64,000 nt of DNA from QQVM01 sp964544885 (GTDB lineage: Bacteria > Bacteroidota > Bacteroidia > AKYH767-A > 2013-40CM-41-45). The notes under the pieces were generated by a model that saw nothing but the letters and a program-made list of their open reading frames with translations, was not told the origin of the DNA and made no database searches. The position numbers and the translations under genes were made by a program. The stretch's first letter is position 1. Each line of letters opens with the position of its first letter. The stretch lies in contig CAZJDX010000004.1 of assembly GCA_964544885.1 (NCBI GenBank), positions 62,001 to 126,000 on the forward strand, given 5' to 3'. Below, one piece after another: positions 60,497-64,000 of this stretch.

Positions 60497-62110
60497 TCAG
60501 CCATGCATTTTATGATCGAGCGAGGCTTTGATGAATCGTACGAAGAGGGGATGAGGTGATTCAACCGTGCTCTTGTATTCAGGATGAAACTGAACGCCGA
60601 TAAACCAGGGATGATTTTTCAACTCAACGATCTCGACCAGTTCACCCTCCGGATTTATACCTGAAGCGACCATGCCGGCTTCTTCAAAAGTCTTCAGGAA
60701 TTTATTGTTGAATTCATAACGGTGCCGGTGCCTTTCAGCGATTTTTTGTTTCCCGTAAACGGATGCCGCCTTGCTTCCTTTGGAAATAATACATGGGTAT
60801 TCACCCAGTCTCATGGTTCCGCCTTTCTTCGTGATCTTTTTCTGTTCCTCCATAAAATCAATCACGGGATGTTTTGTTTCCGGACTCATCTCCGTTGAAT
60901 GTGCGTCCTTCCAGCCGATCACATGGCGTGCGAATTCGATCACGGCGCATTGCATGCCAAGGCAAATGCCGAGAAAGGGAATATTGTTTTCTCTGGCATA
61001 ACGTATCGCGCTGATCTTTCCTTCTATGCCTCTTCCTCCGAAACCGGGTGCGACAAGAATTCCATGAAGGTCCGCGAGGCGGGAGGCAACATTCGTGTCA
61101 TCCGTTTTTTCAGAATGTATCCACTCTATCTGGACACGGCATTCGTTGGCCACTCCTGCATGAATGAAGGCTTCGGCAATTGATTTATAGGCGTCCTTCA
61201 GTTCAATATATTTACCGACAAGTCCGATCCGCACCGAATGGATCGGATTCTTCAACTTACCCAGAAATACTTTCCACTGTTCCAGCTCGGGTTCATGCTG
61301 CAAAGGCAGTTTAAGTTTTGTGAGCACCACTTTGTCAAGTTGTTCCTTATACATTAACAGAGGCACATCATAAATACTTTCGGCATCAATGGACTCAATG
61401 ACGGCATTCACGTTCACATTGCAGAATAGAGCGATCTTTCTTCTGATATCGGCAGACAATGGTTTCTCCGTACGGCAGGCAAGAATATCAGGTTGTACTC
61501 CCAGTTCAAGTAGTGCCTTAACGGAATGTTGTGTGGGTTTTGTCTTTAGTTCACCCGCGGCTGCGAGAAAAGGGATCAGAGTGAGATGTAAGGAAAGTGC
61601 GCTGCTGCCCAGTTCCCATTTCAATTGCCTCACCGATTCCACATAAGGAAGCGATTCAATATCGCCTACCGTTCCGCCGATCTCGGTGATTACGATATCG
61701 AATTCACCGGTATCGCCGAGTAACTTAATTCTCCTCTTGATCTCATCGGTAATATGAGGGATGATCTGTACGGTTTTGCCAAGGTATTCACCTTCGCGTT
61801 CCTTGTTGATGACGGTCTGGTATATCCTGCCTGTGGTCACATTGTTAGCCTGAGAGGTCGGTTTATTCAGAAACCTCTCGTAATGTCCCAGGTCAAGATC
61901 AGTTTCCGCTCCGTCGTGGGTCACATAACATTCACCGTGTTCATAAGGATTCAGTGTACCCGGATCAATATTGATATAGGGATCCAGTTTCTGGATCGTG
62001 ACGGAGTAGCCACGGGCCTGTAAAAGTTTTGCCAGGGAAGCCGAAATGATCCCCTTACCAAGGGATGAGGTTACGCCACCGGTTACGAAAATATATTTTG
62101 CTGATGCCAC
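60497..62110 (-). CDS. pyrG: CTP synthase
   Basis: 537 residues from a GTG at 62110 (MASAKYIFVTGGVTSSLGKG after initiation); no ATG fits and the family N-terminus aligns here. The synthetase domain (1-270) has the P-loop GVTSSLGKGI, YINIDPGTLNPYEHGE and the QIIPHITDEIK motif. The glutaminase domain has GICLGMQCAVIEF (nucleophile Cys) and VQFHPEYKS (His-Glu). It converts UTP to CTP with glutamine and ATP. The leader can fold so that the start codon is paired (62110-62165), which suggests post-transcriptional control. The gene ends 379 bases before the giant surface gene. Confidence 0.97.
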   Translation of the reverse strand: MASAKYIFVTGGVTSSLGKGIISASLAKLLQARGYSVTIQKLDPYINIDPGTLNPYEHGECYVTHDGAETDLDLGHYERFLNKPTSQANNVTTGRIYQTVINKEREGEYLGKTVQIIPHITDEIKRRIKLLGDTGEFDIVITEIGGTVGDIESLPYVESVRQLKWELGSSALSLHLTLIPFLAAAGELKTKPTQHSVKALLELGVQPDILACRTEKPLSADIRRKIALFCNVNVNAVIESIDAESIYDVPLLMYKEQLDKVVLTKLKLPLQHEPELEQWKVFLGKLKNPIHSVRIGLVGKYIELKDAYKSIAEAFIHAGVANECRVQIEWIHSEKTDDTNVASRLADLHGILVAPGFGGRGIEGKISAIRYARENNIPFLGICLGMQCAVIEFARHVIGWKDAHSTEMSPETKHPVIDFMEEQKKITKKGGTMRLGEYPCIISKGSKAASVYGKQKIAERHRHRYEFNNKFLKTFEEAGMVASGINPEGELVEIVELKNHPWFIGVQFHPEYKSTVESPHPLFVRFIKASLDHKMHG

Positions 62111-62165
62111 CGTGTTGTTATTTAAATGATTGCGGAAAAGAGCCGGATGAATTCCGGCAACACGG
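62110..62165 (-). promoter_or_regulatory. Foldable pyrG leader that pairs with the start codon
   Basis: In the mRNA, CCGUGUUG near the 5' end (62165-62158) is the exact complement of CAACACGG (62117-62110), whose last base is the first base of the GTG start. Between them lies a compact hairpin, GCCGGA and TCCGGC arms with a 5-nt loop (62142-62158), followed by CUCUUUU. The long stem and the inner hairpin compete for one base only, so both can nearly coexist. The arrangement could hide the ribosome site or act as an attenuator. Confidence 0.4.
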
Positions 62166-62169
62166 GGTA

Positions 62170-62177
62170 CAAAAGTA
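62170..62177 (-). promoter_or_regulatory. Bacteroidota -7 box (TACTTTTG) for pyrG
   Basis: An exact TAnnTTTG match 59 nt upstream of the pyrG GTG. Transcription would begin close to the run of four Cs just before the 5' arm of the leader stem, placing that arm at the very end of the mRNA. Confidence 0.47.
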
Positions 62178-62365
62178 TTAATATTTAGCTGAGAAAAAAA
62201 TAATCAGGATCCATGCCGGAAAAAGACCGGCATCATAGCTTATCCGGCTCCGCATATATCAGTCCAATGAGCAACATTATTCAAATCTTTGTTGATCATT
62301 CGTTTCAGGTTTCTCCGGTGATTGTAAGTAATGATATAAATTGCGATCCGCAATAATCACTATCC

Positions 62366-63328
62366 GTGAAAAGACTTCTCTGCGTTCAGGCATTTATTCT
62401 GATGTCCGCGTTTCTCTTTGCTTCCGGTCCGGGTCACGAATCGCATGCAGCATTCAGTTCCGCGGAAAAGACGGAGTTCAACCGTTTGTTCCGGGAAGAT
62501 TCCCTTTGGTCTTTCCGTTCCGCGAAGGGTTTTGTGCCTATGTTGTGGTATAACACTAAAAGACAAGCGACATCTTTTCTCCGGATGTCGGAAGGTCAGG
62601 CATTGTTCCTTATGGGTGCTGCCGGACTAACGGCTGCATTATACTATTATGACGAAGATATAGACCGTCATTTCAAACCGCTGGAAGACGAGCATGACTG
62701 GCTGGCAAAAACCAGTCCTGTGCTGACTGAATTCGGTGATTACTATGGTTATTCATTCCTGGCGCTGACCGGTGTTTATAGTCTGGCAGCCGGTAATCAC
62801 AAGTTGCTTCATACTTCGGTGATGGCGGCACAAAGCGCGATCAGTGCCGGACTCTGGTGCAGAGTGGGAAAGATCATGACCGGCAGGATGAGGCCCGGAG
62901 CCACCTATGGTGATCCTGAGTTCACTTCCGATCACTGGTTCGGGCCTTTCGGGCAGTACAATAAAAAGGAGAGAGGCGAAAGGGGCATTGGCGCATATGA
63001 CGCATTTCCGAGCGGACATACAGCTGCGGCCTTCTCCATCGCGAGCGTCTTTGCCGATCGTTACAGTGACCGTCCGGCGGTAGCCTGGATCTCCTATGGA
63101 CTTGCAGGTATCGTAGCCGTCACACGTATGGTTGAACACGAGCATTGGGCTTCAGACCTGATTCCCGGCGCGCTGATCGGTTACGGTTGTGGCAGACAGG
63201 TACTGAGCAATTACAGGAGACTTTTTCCGCAGTATGCCGAGGAGGATTACCGCAGGAAAAAGAAGAAAAGCCTGAGCTGGAATGTAGCCCCGACGCACAA
63301 TGGAGTTTATTTTCTTATAAGCTTTTGA
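62366..63328 (+). CDS. PAP2 family phosphatase
   Basis: 320 residues from a GTG at 62366 (next in-frame ATG at 62402), beginning with a signal peptide or anchor (MKRLLCVQAFILMSAFLFASG). The acid phosphatase signature is complete: KIMTGRMRPGA (motif 1), AFPSGHTAAAF (motif 2, catalytic His) and MVEHEHWASDLIPGALIGY (motif 3). There are about four hydrophobic segments. Such proteins dephosphorylate lipid phosphates, including undecaprenyl pyrophosphate or lipid A, in the periplasm or outer membrane. Monocistronic; its stop is 10 nt from that of the convergent receptor gene. Confidence 0.88.
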   Translation: MKRLLCVQAFILMSAFLFASGPGHESHAAFSSAEKTEFNRLFREDSLWSFRSAKGFVPMLWYNTKRQATSFLRMSEGQALFLMGAAGLTAALYYYDEDIDRHFKPLEDEHDWLAKTSPVLTEFGDYYGYSFLALTGVYSLAAGNHKLLHTSVMAAQSAISAGLWCRVGKIMTGRMRPGATYGDPEFTSDHWFGPFGQYNKKERGERGIGAYDAFPSGHTAAAFSIASVFADRYSDRPAVAWISYGLAGIVAVTRMVEHEHWASDLIPGALIGYGCGRQVLSNYRRLFPQYAEEDYRRKKKKSLSWNVAPTHNGVYFLISF

Positions 63329-63338
63329 AAAAGCCGGA

Positions 63339-64000
63339 TCAAAAAAGCAAGGCTAGTCCGAAGGTAGGTATTATGGGTAACTGATACACTCTCTGTGCGG
63401 TGACCCTGTTCACATAAAATATATTTTTTCTGTCGAGCACATTGGTGACTCCTGCATTCACCTCCAGACTTGTATTCTTGTTGAACCTGAATGTTCTTTG
63501 CACGGCAAGGTCAAGGCGCTGAAAGTCCGATAGCCTGCCTTTGTTCAGATCGCCGTACTGAATTCCAAGGTTTCCATTCTGATTCTGAAGGTCGGTCCCT
63601 GTTCCGTTATTGAAACTGAGCATCTCATAGAAATTCTGTGTCTGTGTGAAGGGGAATGGCGAACCGAAATTGAATCTTCCGTTTGCCTGCCACAAGCCGT
63701 TCTTTCCGAATTTTACCGAAGCGACCACATTCACATTGTGGCGTCTGTCAAAACCGGGTTCATAGGTGATCCTTCCATCATATCGTTTCACATAACCCAG
63801 GGAATATACCATCCATACATATACGTTTTTGTGATCGTATTTCAATACAACATCAACACCTCGTGCGGTGCCTGACTCAATGATGAATTCTTTCTTCTGA
63901 TAGTCCGGCTTGTCGCTGTGCAGTCCGTCATCCGCATAGATTTTATCCCGGTTGGTGTTCTGTAACTGGTTAAAGTCCTTGAAATAGGCTTCCGCATTAA
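63339..64000 (-). CDS. TonB-dependent receptor, C-terminal part (N-terminus off window)
   Basis: The frame is open from the right window edge to the stop at 63339, giving 220 visible residues. Antiparallel strands with alternating aromatic residues, GRITYEPGFDRRHNVNVVASVKFGKNGLWQANGRFNFGSPFPFTQ, SDFQRLDLAVQRTFRFNKNTSLEVNAGVTNVLDRKNIFYVNR and a final aromatic LALLF are the last strands of an outer-membrane TonB-dependent receptor barrel with its terminal phenylalanine for BAM recognition. The plug domain and substrate class lie outside the window. An ATG-initiated 168-residue reading inside it is not the true start. Confidence 0.85.
   Translation of the reverse strand, partial: NAEAYFKDFNQLQNTNRDKIYADDGLHSDKPDYQKKEFIIESGTARGVDVVLKYDHKNVYVWMVYSLGYVKRYDGRITYEPGFDRRHNVNVVASVKFGKNGLWQANGRFNFGSPFPFTQTQNFYEMLSFNNGTGTDLQNQNGNLGIQYGDLNKGRLSDFQRLDLAVQRTFRFNKNTSLEVNAGVTNVLDRKNIFYVNRVTAQRVYQLPIIPTFGLALLF

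Overview
The window is chromosomal DNA of a member of the Bacteroidota, probably from the Chitinophagia/Sphingobacteriia/Flavobacteriia side of the phylum. The evidence is a very large surface protein with a type IX secretion C-terminal sorting domain, a TonB-dependent receptor, TlpA/DUF4369-type and sortilin-like secreted proteins, a dialkylresorcinol (flexirubin-type) gene set, few recognisable Shine-Dalgarno sequences, and a dozen exact TAnnTTTG boxes (the Bacteroidota -7 promoter element) just upstream of genes. I saw no rRNA, tRNA, CRISPR array, transposase or phage gene. Coding density is high, and only two gene-free stretches exceed 300 bases.

Layout. 1-5217 (minus): an outer-membrane protein with thrombospondin type 3 repeats (cut by the window edge), a surface lipoprotein, RNase HII and a glycosyltransferase. 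5378-7571 (plus): an LpxD-like acyltransferase overlapping a SpoIIE/RsbU-type phosphatase. 7634-12882 (minus): a polysaccharide assembly block with O-antigen ligase/polymerase, two tandem Wzz-like proteins and a Wzx-like flippase. 13003-24218 (minus): DsbD, a TrpXYZ-like ABC importer, LemA plus two TPM-domain proteins, small hypotheticals, and an FkbM-pabB-tilS operon.

24413-32923 (plus) is the most distinctive region: ten tightly packed genes, many overlapping. They are a secreted protein, DarA, DarB, an unknown protein, a BtrH-like acyltransferase, an ABC exporter (ATPase and permease), an acyl carrier protein, a ketosynthase, and a ketosynthase-like partner that has lost its catalytic cysteine. 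It looks like part of a flexirubin locus. The dialkylresorcinol, transfer, export and condensation parts are present, but the aryl-starter, ligase, ketoreductase and dehydratase genes are absent from the window.

32930-43230 (minus): SIMPL protein, DOPA-dioxygenase-like protein, ferrochelatase, dihydrolipoyl dehydrogenase and apolipoprotein N-acyltransferase, then a short-chain dehydrogenase, an amino acid permease and a polytopic membrane protein. 43363-48683 (plus): purL and a sortilin/BNR-repeat secreted protein. 48712-62110 (minus): a TlpA-like thioredoxin protein, 4-hydroxyphenylpyruvate dioxygenase, yidC, a 2194-residue T9SS surface protein and pyrG. 62366-63328 (plus): a PAP2 phosphatase. 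63339 to the end (minus): the C-terminus of a TonB-dependent receptor.

Non-coding signals worth attention are a foldable pyrG leader that can pair with the start codon, a perfect 36-bp palindrome after the hppD-type gene, a strong intrinsic terminator after the giant surface gene, a perfect 8-2-8 dyad before the ABC importer operon, back-to-back mirror-image promoter boxes between purL and its divergent neighbour, and two pairs of direct repeats before the flexirubin-like operon.
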